Shown here piece after piece: positions 13,608 through 22,668 of a stretch of 33,578 nucleotides of DNA; the stretch's first letter is position 1, and each line of letters begins with the position of its first letter. The stretch is from Deltaproteobacteria bacterium (GTDB lineage Bacteria; Desulfobacterota; Desulfarculia; Adiutricales; Adiutricaceae), in contig JAISFP010000129.1 in assembly GCA_031263525.1 (NCBI GenBank), forward strand, positions 1 to 33,578, given 5' to 3'. A program made the position numbers and the translations under genes. Under the pieces are notes generated by a model that searched no databases, was not told where the DNA came from, and saw only the letters and a program-made list of their open reading frames with translations.

Positions 13608-13805
13608 CGGCGTGAGTTGGCATTGGACTGGGCCCGTGAGTTGGCACGGGCGGGGGACGTGAGTAGAAATGTGACCGGTCAGTGAGTTGGCACTGGCGGG
13701 GGCCGTGAGTTGAACCGTGACCGGCACGGGCGGGGGCCGTGAGTTGAAACGTGACCGGCCCGTGAGTTGGCACTGGCCCGGGACCGTGAGTTGGCACGGG
13801 AGTGG
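13608..13805. repeat. Interspersed 22-24-bp tandem array with GTGAGTTG core, two alternating unit types, 5' of the MltD-like gene
   Basis: cgtgagttggcattggactgggcc / cgtgagttggcacgggcgggggac / gtgagtagaaatgtgaccggtca / gtgagttggcactggcgggggcc / gtgagttgaaccgtgaccgg.. / gtgagttgaaacgtgaccggcc / cgtgagttggcactggcccgggac / cgtgagttggcacggg. Confidence 0.85.
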
Positions 13806-14549
13806 GGGTGACGGGGCGGGCGGGACAGTGACGGCGGCTTCTGTCCCGCAGGCAGCCTGAACCACGGGAAGTCTACAATATTAGGGAGCCTTAAGGGAAG
13901 AGGGGCGCGGCCGGCGTGCCGGTCGCCGGGCGTGGAGCCCGCGTGAGGATCCGGGGCCAATGACGGACTGGATCCGGAAGCCCTGACGGGCGGAGGCAGG
14001 AAGGGAGGGCCGGGAGGCACCGGGGCATGAAGGCTGAGGAGCCTGGAGCGCTGCAGGATAAAGAAGTGCAGGATTGAATGTTGGGACAGCTGAAGAATCA
14101 TCTTATGGTGCATGGAAGGCGGCGGTCCCGGCGAACGGAGGGCTTGGAGAGGGACGCGGCGCTGACAGTGAAGGAGCATGTCCGGCTCCGGCCCGCGACA
14201 GGCTAACACATTGCGAAGTCCGGAAGGGAAAGGGGAGAGATGCGGTTGACTGTCCGTGCGAAGGGGCATAACATTAGCGGTCGGAGCAAGCCCGCAATCC
14301 ATTCCCTGAATTTCTTGCAGAGGGCACGCTCGCGCTCTCCGGGTGCCCTCGCTCTCCGGCAGGCCGGTCCCTCTGTCATCCTTCGGGGCAGGCTTTCTGT
14401 TTCCCGTACCGCTTCCTGCGGCCGTCAGGCCGTCGCTACCTTTTGCCGTCTTGCCCCGAGGGAAAGATGGCCTCGGGCGACGGGCGACGTGCGCCGCAGG
14501 CCCGGAGACACCGAAGGCGCGGGAACGGCCGCCTGGCATTCTGCATCTC

Positions 14550-14666
14550 GTCCGCGTCCTGAGTCCCGGTCCGTGTCCGTGTCCTGGCTCTCGTCCGCGC
14601 CCTGAGTCCCGGTCCGTGTCCTGGCCCTCGTCCGCTTCCTGAGTCCTGGCCCGTGCCATGTGTCCG
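14550..14666. repeat. Three-unit tandem repeat (43/37/37 bp) GTCCGCNYCCTGAGTCCCGGTCCGTGTCCTGGCYCTC
   Basis: Units start at 14550, 14593 and 14630; the first carries an extra 6-bp gtccgt duplication. Confidence 0.8.
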
Positions 14667-15126
14667 GTCCGCCGTCCGTGCCCCGCTTCAGGGGTACCCG
14701 GCAGTTCCGGGCCGCAGATATTTTGCCGTTCCGAACATTTTTGTCGGATTTTCCCGGCAAGTTGGCAGCTCGTTGGCGGTCCGCTTGGCGCTTGGCGCTC
14801 ACGTGTCCGGCGGCAACGCTTTCGGAGGCCCGTCCCCCGGTCCGGCGGCTAGTCGTCCCGAACCGGCGGCCCGCCCCCGAGCCAAGCCCAGCAAAGGTTT
14901 CCCGGTACGGGAACTCGCCGGCCGGGTCATCCCGCAGGCGGAGGGAGGCCGGATGGCACTGAAAATGCATAAACATTCCGGAATTTCAGTGGCCCGTGAT
15001 GTCACACTGAATCAGTGAAGCCGGCCGTCCTGGACCGTCCGTCCCTGACGCCGCCCGAGACCTTGCCGATCCCCCCCTCCCCCTGGCCCTTCGAACGGGG
15101 GGCGCCGCACACGCCGAGGTGAGCCC

Positions 15127-18100
15127 ATGTCAAAGAGCTTCGTTTTCGCAGCCGCCTGCGCCGTCTTGGCCCTGGCCGCGGCCCCCGCTGCCGCGTTCTT
15201 TTCCTATGAGTCGCCGTCGACGCCCGTCACGATCGGGGAGCCGGCGCCGTACGGGCCCGAGAAGGCGGACTACAGCTCCGCCCCCTTCATGTCGGGGAAG
15301 TCGAGCATCCCCTACGTCCTCATAGTCATGTCCAAGAACCTCAGGATGTTCCAGCAGGGATACCCGGGCCTGGTCGACATGGACGGGGACGGCAGGGTGG
15401 ACACGGGCTTCAACCCGGGCGTGGAGTACGTGGGGTACTTCGACTCCCGCTCCTGCTACCGCTACTCGGGGAGCACGAACAAGGGCAAGGACAACACCTA
15501 CTACGTGAAGGGCGACACGGCGGGCTACTTCGTCCGGAGCCGGGCCGCCGAGGAGGACCTCACACAGTCGGCGATAGACGCCGCCAGGCCCTCCGGGCTC
15601 CCGAAGTACATACCCTCCCCCAGATCCGTGACCGGCATCTGCCCCCAGAGCTCGGCCTCCGGCGAGGAGTTCAGCGGCAACTTCCTGAACTACATCGCTA
15701 CGAGCCGCATGGACGCCATCCGCAAGATCCTCTACGGCGGCACGCGCGCCACCGACACGGCGGCGTCCACCTACCTGGAGGGATCCTTCGTGCCCCAGGA
15801 CTCCACCGTGTGGGGCACCGAGGTCCGTTCCGACGACACCTGGAAGGAGGTGACGCCCTCCAGCGTCTATTTCGACGTCAGGAAGTTCACCCCCTTCGCC
15901 AAGCCTGCTTCCGGGAGCGCCCACTTCTTCGCCCGGGGCAGCGACCTGTCCAACTCCAACAGGTTCCCTGCCATAAGGATCCTCCCCGACGCCGCCGTGA
16001 GCGACTTCAACGCGTGGTACAACGGCTGCGGGGACTGCTATGACGGAGTGAGCGAGAAGGTCGTGGTGTCGACTCCCTACGCCCGCTACTGGGACTGGGT
16101 GCTCGTGAACCGCCCGCTCCCCGACGACAGGGTCCTCAAGTCCGGCACGGTCGGGGGCAGGGCCGTCGGGGCAGACAGGATCAAGGTCTACCGCATCTCC
16201 GTCAAGGCCTGCGACGAGGGCAACGTGGGCGACGGCGAGAGCTGCGAGAGGTACCCGGGCACGGCCGCCGCCGCCACCGGCTCCGCCCCGGCGGCCGGGC
16301 CGCTGAAGCCGGTGGGCCTCCTCCAGAGGTACGGCGAGGGCTCCACCCCCATGTACTTCGGGCTCATGACGGGATCCTACAGCGACAACCGCGCCCAGGG
16401 CGCCGTGCTCCGCAACCAGATAGGCCCGGTCACCGGCACGGGCCCCTTCAATTCGGCCAGCTACGTGCCGCCCGTGGACGCCTCGACCGGCATATTCACT
16501 GACGCCGGCATGATAAAGAACATCGACCGCCTGCGCATCGCCGGCAGGTACCTGGACAAGTCGCCCATCACCTGGGACGGGGCCGCGTACTGGAACACCT
16601 ACTCCTGGTACAACCCCGTGGGCGAGATGCTCCTCGAGGCCGTGCGCTACATGGCCGGCGAGACGACCCCCGTGAGGGAGTTCTCCAACGCGGCCGACTC
16701 GGACGTGTCGGGCTCCAGCATTCTCTCCCTCACCTATTTCGGCTACGCCACCGACGCCTGGAAGCAGAAGAGGCCGGTCCTGAGCGCCTCGGCCTGCGCC
16801 AAGCCCGTCATCCTGCTCATAAGCGACATCACGCCCGAGTACGACGGGAACGTCCTGTACCCGGCCCTGAACCGCCCGGCCCTGAACACGACCTACGGCC
16901 GCGGGCTCACGCGGTCGGACCTGAACGACTGGAACGTCGACAAGTACCTGGCCGCCATCACCAAGGTCGAGGGCCTGGACACCTCGGGCAGGATCCATTA
17001 CTCCTACTCCAAGAGCTACACCGACACCTGCGCCCCGAAGGCCCTCGCGGGGGGCCTCAAGGACGTGAAGGGAGTCTGCCCCCAGGCGCCCGCGCTCGAG
17101 GGCACCTACGGCGCGGCCGCGGTGGCCTACTACAGCCACATACACGACTTCAACGTCTACGGGGCCGAGGACGCCCAGCCCACCGGCATCGACGTCTACG
17201 CCGTCACCATGAGCCCGGCCTTCCCGGAGCTCGTGTTCCCCGTGAAGAGCGCCTCCGGCTCGCTCCTGAGCACCGTGAGCATCGTGCCGGTCAACATCTC
17301 CGCGAGCGTCTACCAGTTCCCGCTGCAGAGCTTCCTGAACTACTTCATCATCGACTGGGACGTCGACCGCAACGGCATGCCCTTCCACGCGACCATCAAG
17401 GTCAACTTCTCCGACGCCGACCAGGGCGGCGACTGGGAGGGCGACGCCCAGGTGACGTTCTCCGTGAGCCTGCTCACCGACTCGAGCACCCCCCTCTCCA
17501 TGCGCGAGAGGGCGGCGGCCGCCATAGACTCCGGCGACCCGGCGCTGAGGACGGTCGCCAACAGGACCAAGGAGTACTTCAGGTTCCAGAACCCGCTGGA
17601 CGCCGACACCACCGGCGACTTCATCTCCATAGACAGCTCCCAGGTCAAGGCCGTTCTGATAGACGGCTCCTGGGCCACCACCGGCACCGGCGCCGGCATG
17701 GCGATAGGCTACACCATCTCCGGCGTGGGGCATCCCGGCACCTACCTGCCGATCACCATGAACGCGCCCCCGGCGTCCGCGCAGCTCACGCCCCGCGACT
17801 GCCCCTACCTGGGCGGGACCACCTCCGGGACCTACGGCTGCGGGAAGGCGGTGTCGAACGTCTCGGAGTCCCACAGGATCTTCGCGCTGACGTCCTCGTC
17901 CGCCGAGGTCCAGACCCTCCCGAACCCCCTCTGGCTGGCGGCCAAGTACGGCGGCTTCGACGACCAGAACCATAACGGCGTGCCCGACGACGGCGAGTGG
18001 GAGAACCCCGACGGCACCCCCAAGACCTACTTCCAGGCCACCAACATCTCCGATCTCTCCAGGAAGCTGGAGTCGGCGTTCCGGACAATAGCCCGCTCCG

Positions 18101-20799
18101 TCTCCTCCGGCACGGCCACCTCGGCCTCCATAGACGCGGTCCTCGGCGGCGGCGTCTCCGTGCAGACCATCTACTACCCCGAGTACGTCGACCATACCGA
18201 CCCGACCCGCAAGATCAAGTGGGCCGGGAGCGTCATCGGCCTCCTGGTCGACAAGTGGGGCAACCTCCGCGAGGACGCCAACGGGAACGGCAGGCTCGAC
18301 ACGGTGAACGGCGAGACCGGCTCAGAGGGCGACCCGGTCATCACCTTCAACAGCACGACCCAGGAGCAGTCCAACTCCAGCGACTGCCGGGACGGTTCCG
18401 GAGAGTTCATCGTCCGCTGCTACGACGCCTACGGGAAGAACGACCTCGAGCCGTTCGCCGGAGCCGAGGCGCACCCGGACGACATCCTCCACCTCCGCCC
18501 CCTCTTCGACACCGGGAAATGGCTCTCCAGGCTCCCCGACGCGAAGCTCCAGTCCGGGCCCAGGAGCTACTCCCAGGCCGCCACCGAAGGCCTGGGCAAG
18601 AGGAGGATCTACTACGGGCCGCCCGAGGGCGTGGGCTCGCTCCCGCTCTTCGACGCGTCCAACACGTCCGCGCTCACGGATCTCCTGCTTCACACGAACT
18701 GGGTCGAACAGCTTCCCGGAAACCTGACCCGGTCCGCGGCCGCGGAGAGGCTCATCAGGTGGATAGTGGGCACCGACCAGGCCAACTGGCGGTCCCGCAA
18801 GGTGACCGACCCCTGGGGCGAGACCAAGGGCGACGTGACCTGGAGGCTCGGGGACGTCATAAACTCCAAGCCGATCCTGGTGGGCGACCCATCCGGCAAC
18901 TACGATCTCCTCTACGGGGACAAGAGCTACCTGGCCTTCAAGAGGGAGTACGCCGGCCGCCGCCTCATGACCTACTTCGGGGCAAACGACGGGATGCTCC
19001 ACGCGGTGAACGTCGGCTTCGAGGGCTCCTACGCCCAGGGGAAGGTGGTGTTCAACAAAGACGATCCTTCCGGGAACGGTCCCTCCCACGACCTGGGCGC
19101 CGAGGTGTGGGCCTTCATACCCCGCTCCCTGCTCCCGCACCTGCAGTTCCTTCCCGACCCCGAGTACGGCCACACGTACTATGTCGACCTGAAGCCCCTG
19201 GTGGTGGACATCAAGACCGGCACGGGCGAGTCCGCGAGATGGAGGACCGTCCTGATAGGCGGCCTGCGCCTCGGCGGGCGGCCCATGGTGCCGACCGACC
19301 CCGAGGACGCCACGGCCGACGCGGCGGGCAACATAAGCGGGTTCACGTACTCCGAGGTGTTCTGCCTCGACGTGACCGACCCCGACACGGAGCCCCAGCT
19401 CCTGTGGACCTACAGCTCGCTCGACCAGGGGCTCACCGTGGGACTGCCCTCGGTGGTCGCGAGCGCCGGCCAGTTCTACGCGGTGCTTCCCTCCGGTCCC
19501 GTGACCGACACTCCCGGCATGAACTCCAGGGCCCCGCTCAGGGGCACCCCCTGGCTGCCTCCGGTGCTGAACCGCGGGACCGCAGAGCCCTACGGCGGCG
19601 TGAGCAGCCGCAACGCCAGGCTCATAGTTCTCGACGCGGGGACCGGGACCCACGTGCGGACCCTCGTGTCGGCCGAGGCCAACAGCTTCTTCAACAACCC
19701 CTTCCTGCCCGTGGCGCAGTCGGTTGACAAGTCCCGGGGCACCACCTCCTGGAACAACCACGTCCTCTACTACGGGCTCACCATATCCCGCAACCCGGCC
19801 AACGGGTACGACGGGGGCGGGGTCTACCGCCTCCAGATGGCCGAGGCGGACGGCACCCCGCTTTCCGTCGAGGAGTGGAGGCTCTCCAGGTTCTTCGACG
19901 CCGGGAGGCCCGTCACCGGCTCCGTCAACTCCGCCTACGACTCGGCCGGCAACCTCTGGGTCGTCTTCGGCACGGGCAGGCTCTGGAGCCTGGACGACAC
20001 GGTGCCCTGCGTGACCAACCCCACGTCCGGATGCCGCTCCAACCACGACCAGTACCTCTTCGGCGTCAAGGAGGAGCTGGGGCCGGGCGGGCTCATGACC
20101 TTCGCCGACCGGTCAACAGCTCCGCTCATAGACGTGTCCGGCGCCGTGACGGGTTCAGACGGCTCTGTTTCGGGACTTGTCCAGACCAGCCCCCTCGAGC
20201 CGCCCATAACCACCTACTCCAAGCTGGTCGAGAAGCTCCGCGACAGCTCGAACGCCGGCTACAAGCGCAAGCTCGCGAGCGGAGTGCTGCTTGACGGCGG
20301 CTCGCACTCCTACGAGATGGTGGTGACCCAGCCCAAGATAGTGACGCCCGGCGACGGGAGATCGCTTGTCACCTTCACCAGCTTCGAGCCGGTGGACGAG
20401 GCCTGCGGCGGCTACGGGAACGGCTACCTGCACCTGGTCGACACCTTCACTGGCCTCCCGCACCCCTCCACCCAGGACGTCCTGCACCGCGAGAGCTCGT
20501 CCTCCGTCCCCGAGGCCCAGCAGGCCAGGCCCTCTACCTGGGTGCCTGGAGTGGTCTCCACGGGCGCCGGCAACCCGAGCGAGGCGTTCGTGATCTACGG
20601 CGCCGACGGCATCACCATCGGCGCGGTGGCCCCCGACGCGAGCACGCACACCGGCTTCCTCGGGATCTCCGGCGGCGCGGTCATGCGGCAGACCGGATGG
20701 CGCGAGGTCATGAACGCCGGCTTCGAGATCGAGCCCGACGTCATGACCCTGGGCCTGGGCGGGACCGCCCCCGGGACGGGAGATCCCACGCGCCGGTAG
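15127..20799 (+). CDS. pilY1: PilY1-type type IV pilus assembly/tip adhesin protein (1890 aa) with C-terminal beta-propeller
   Basis: Signal peptide; IPYVLIVMSKNLRMFQQGYPGLVDMDGDGRVDTGFNPGVEYVGYFDSRSCYRY; propeller KGDVTWRLGDVINSKPILVGDP ... RLMTYFGANDGMLHAVNVGF ... EVWAFIPRSLLPHLQFL; VFGTGRLWS. Confidence 0.93.
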   Translation: MSKSFVFAAACAVLALAAAPAAAFFSYESPSTPVTIGEPAPYGPEKADYSSAPFMSGKSSIPYVLIVMSKNLRMFQQGYPGLVDMDGDGRVDTGFNPGVEYVGYFDSRSCYRYSGSTNKGKDNTYYVKGDTAGYFVRSRAAEEDLTQSAIDAARPSGLPKYIPSPRSVTGICPQSSASGEEFSGNFLNYIATSRMDAIRKILYGGTRATDTAASTYLEGSFVPQDSTVWGTEVRSDDTWKEVTPSSVYFDVRKFTPFAKPASGSAHFFARGSDLSNSNRFPAIRILPDAAVSDFNAWYNGCGDCYDGVSEKVVVSTPYARYWDWVLVNRPLPDDRVLKSGTVGGRAVGADRIKVYRISVKACDEGNVGDGESCERYPGTAAAATGSAPAAGPLKPVGLLQRYGEGSTPMYFGLMTGSYSDNRAQGAVLRNQIGPVTGTGPFNSASYVPPVDASTGIFTDAGMIKNIDRLRIAGRYLDKSPITWDGAAYWNTYSWYNPVGEMLLEAVRYMAGETTPVREFSNAADSDVSGSSILSLTYFGYATDAWKQKRPVLSASACAKPVILLISDITPEYDGNVLYPALNRPALNTTYGRGLTRSDLNDWNVDKYLAAITKVEGLDTSGRIHYSYSKSYTDTCAPKALAGGLKDVKGVCPQAPALEGTYGAAAVAYYSHIHDFNVYGAEDAQPTGIDVYAVTMSPAFPELVFPVKSASGSLLSTVSIVPVNISASVYQFPLQSFLNYFIIDWDVDRNGMPFHATIKVNFSDADQGGDWEGDAQVTFSVSLLTDSSTPLSMRERAAAAIDSGDPALRTVANRTKEYFRFQNPLDADTTGDFISIDSSQVKAVLIDGSWATTGTGAGMAIGYTISGVGHPGTYLPITMNAPPASAQLTPRDCPYLGGTTSGTYGCGKAVSNVSESHRIFALTSSSAEVQTLPNPLWLAAKYGGFDDQNHNGVPDDGEWENPDGTPKTYFQATNISDLSRKLESAFRTIARSVSSGTATSASIDAVLGGGVSVQTIYYPEYVDHTDPTRKIKWAGSVIGLLVDKWGNLREDANGNGRLDTVNGETGSEGDPVITFNSTTQEQSNSSDCRDGSGEFIVRCYDAYGKNDLEPFAGAEAHPDDILHLRPLFDTGKWLSRLPDAKLQSGPRSYSQAATEGLGKRRIYYGPPEGVGSLPLFDASNTSALTDLLLHTNWVEQLPGNLTRSAAAERLIRWIVGTDQANWRSRKVTDPWGETKGDVTWRLGDVINSKPILVGDPSGNYDLLYGDKSYLAFKREYAGRRLMTYFGANDGMLHAVNVGFEGSYAQGKVVFNKDDPSGNGPSHDLGAEVWAFIPRSLLPHLQFLPDPEYGHTYYVDLKPLVVDIKTGTGESARWRTVLIGGLRLGGRPMVPTDPEDATADAAGNISGFTYSEVFCLDVTDPDTEPQLLWTYSSLDQGLTVGLPSVVASAGQFYAVLPSGPVTDTPGMNSRAPLRGTPWLPPVLNRGTAEPYGGVSSRNARLIVLDAGTGTHVRTLVSAEANSFFNNPFLPVAQSVDKSRGTTSWNNHVLYYGLTISRNPANGYDGGGVYRLQMAEADGTPLSVEEWRLSRFFDAGRPVTGSVNSAYDSAGNLWVVFGTGRLWSLDDTVPCVTNPTSGCRSNHDQYLFGVKEELGPGGLMTFADRSTAPLIDVSGAVTGSDGSVSGLVQTSPLEPPITTYSKLVEKLRDSSNAGYKRKLASGVLLDGGSHSYEMVVTQPKIVTPGDGRSLVTFTSFEPVDEACGGYGNGYLHLVDTFTGLPHPSTQDVLHRESSSSVPEAQQARPSTWVPGVVSTGAGNPSEAFVIYGADGITIGAVAPDASTHTGFLGISGGAVMRQTGWREVMNAGFEIEPDVMTLGLGGTAPGTGDPTRR

Positions 20800-20852
20800 A
20801 CCCGGGCAGACTGACGGAGGGCCGCGCGGCCTTCCCCCTTCTCAAAGCGGCT

Positions 20853-20894
20853 GGCCCCGCATCCGGATCCTTCGGAGGCGGGGCCTTCTGCTTT
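20853..20894 (+). terminator. Rho-independent terminator of pilY1
   Basis: GGCCCCGCatCCGgatccttCGGagGCGGGGCC followed by ttctgcttt, 54 bp after the stop codon. Confidence 0.85.
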
Positions 20895-20895
20895 A

Positions 20896-21079
20896 GTAAC
20901 TATTCAGGTGCCCCTTTAAAGAGGACCTTTTCTGAGCAAAAGAGCCCTGATGAGGAACCTTAAAAGGTGAAAATCCAATTATGGATACTTCATGTGGCGG
21001 CAAGAGTTTATGGAGAAGGCATTTCAGTTGAGAAGCCCCCTCTGTTGAGGTCATCTTGGGGGGGCACCTGAACAGTTAC
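20896..21079 (+). mobile_element. Family 1 MITE-like element, complete 184-bp copy
   Basis: GTAACTATTCAGGTGCCCC...GGGGGCACCTGAACAGTTAC TIRs; perfect 8-bp direct repeats CTGCTTTA at 20888-20895 and 21080-21087. Confidence 0.95.
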
Positions 21080-21270
21080 CTGCTTTATATGAGTTACCTG
21101 CTTTATATGAAAGAGTATCCGGGGCCCCGGCACAGGGACTCAGCGGCATGCAGCTGTGCTTTATGGCGCGGCTTTCATGGACCGGGGTGCCGCCGGGCCG
21201 CATGAGTGTGCAGGGGCACGTGTTCCCCACCCCCCGTCACGGAAGGACATGTGGAAATGAGCCGGTCCGC

Positions 21271-21375
21271 GGCATGAAGGGGCAGCAGGACATGAGCCTG
21301 TCAACGGCACGAAGGGGCGGCAGGACATGAGCCTGTCAACGGCATGAAGGGTCAGTCGGACATGAACCGGTCCGA
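21271..21375. repeat. 35-bp tandem repeat, 3 units (GGCATGAAGGGGCAGCAGGACATGAGCCTGTCAAC)
   Basis: Units start at 21271, 21306 and 21341. Confidence 0.9.
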
Positions 21376-21589
21376 AAAATTGGTATCTGTTCACGGGGAT
21401 GTGAGTGGCAGTAGGCTCTGAAGGGCTGGATACCTGGGGGAACCACATAAGGGGCATGAGGACCGAGTTAACAGAGGGCGAGAAAGGTTGGGCCAGTGGA
21501 AGGGTCAATCCCTACAACCTTGGTATCTGTACACGGAGGGTTGTGAGGGCTGAAGACAGGTCAGATTCACCCATCTGAGGTCAATATGG

Positions 21590-22011
21590 GTATCTGTTCA
21601 CAGACGAAAGCGGGGGAACCTTCAGCAGGACCAAGATCTTCATCATTCCTGGTGCAGGACGGCTTTCCTCCGGGGCCTGGACGGCATACCTCCGGGGCCT
21701 GGCCGGCTTTCCTTCAGAGTCAGAGCGGCCTTCCTCCAGTTCCAGGACAGGCTGCCTCCGTAGCCAGGGCGGCCTTCCTCCAGCTCCAGGACAGGCTGCC
21801 TCCATGGCCAGGGCGGCAATCCTCCAGTTCCAGGACAGGCTGCCTCCGCGGCCAGAGCGCCCATCCTCCAGCTCCAGGACAGGCTGCCTCCGCGGCCAGG
21901 GCGGCAATCCTCCAGCTCCAGGACAGGCTGCCTCTGCGGCCAGGGCGGCCTTCCTCCAGCTCCAGGACAGGCTGCCTCCGTGGCCAGGGCGGCCTACCCG
22001 TGAACGGATAC
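21590..22011 (+). mobile_element. Family 3 MITE-like element (422 bp) with internal 44-bp array
   Basis: GTATCTGTTCACAGACGAAAGCGGGGGAA ... GGCCAGGGCGGCCTACCCGTGAACGGATAC; both ends and internal segments match the reverse complement of 31646-31804. Confidence 0.75.
21715..22000. repeat. 44-bp tandem array, 6 units (TTCCTCCAGCTCCAGGACAGGCTGCCTCCGYGGCCAGGGCGGCC)
   Basis: gctgcctc recurs at 21751, 21795, 21839, 21883, 21927, 21971: exact 44-bp spacing. Confidence 0.96.
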
Positions 22012-22027
22012 AAACAATGGCCTCTTC

Positions 22028-22211
22028 GCAACTGTTCAGGTGCCCCTCTATTGAGGGCCTTTTCGGAGGAATAGAGCCCAGATGAGGGCACTTTAAAGTT
22101 TATAAGTCAATAATGGATACTTCATGTGGCGTGAAAGAGTTTCTGTGGAGGGTATTTGGGCCGAAAAGGCCCCCAGTTGAGCTTCCCTTGGAGGGGCATC
22201 TGAACAGGTAC
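22028..22211 (+). mobile_element. Family 1 MITE-like element, complete 184-bp copy
   Basis: GCAACTGTTCAGGTGCCCCTC...GAGGGGCATCTGAACAGGTAC TIRs; perfect 8-bp direct repeats GCCTCTTC at 22020-22027 and 22212-22219. Confidence 0.95.
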
Positions 22212-22668
22212 GCCTCTTCGAGTGTCAAACTTAGGCCGGAATCCCTCGCCGGGCTTTAAGGGGAGCGCAGATCCGCAGGGAGCCCCTGTGGCCGTTGAGG
22301 GGCTCGGGCGGGACACGCATCCACGCCTTCGGCTCCGCCGGACGGAAAGTTGACGCGGTGCCGCCAGTCCAGAAATATAAGGGACGGGCGAGGGTCGTTC
22401 CGTCTCCATCGAAAGTTTGAGCCGCGGCACCGCAGGCGCGGGCAGTTCAGCGAATGCCCAGTCCATCATCCGGGAACAGAAGTCGCTCTCGCCAGACGCG
22501 AAGGCCAGCCGGCACGGCTAGACCTCGTCAGGGGCGCTGTCCGAGAAACGAAGACAAGGACTTCCGCAGTCGACGGCAGCCGCCGGCTTGTTCAGCAACC
22601 CGGCCACGACATCGGAGTCGGTCCCGTGTCGGGGCACGGCATCGACCGGTGCCCCGGCAACCAGCCTG

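Noticed and set aside
20943-20975. CTGATGAG..GAAAA in a family 1 element looks like a hammerhead ribozyme core
   Set aside because: The core is CAGATGAG and CTGATAAG in the other two copies, stem II is offset by extra bases, and no compatible stem I/III cleavage site was seen.
21715-22000. CRISPR array
   Set aside because: The 44-bp units are contiguous with no unique spacers and no cas genes; the same applies to the other arrays.
21581-22091. Overlapping ORFs in the 44-bp array (162 aa, 108 aa, 123 aa, etc.)
   Set aside because: Period 44 rotates the frame on every unit; open frames on both strands are repeat artefacts.
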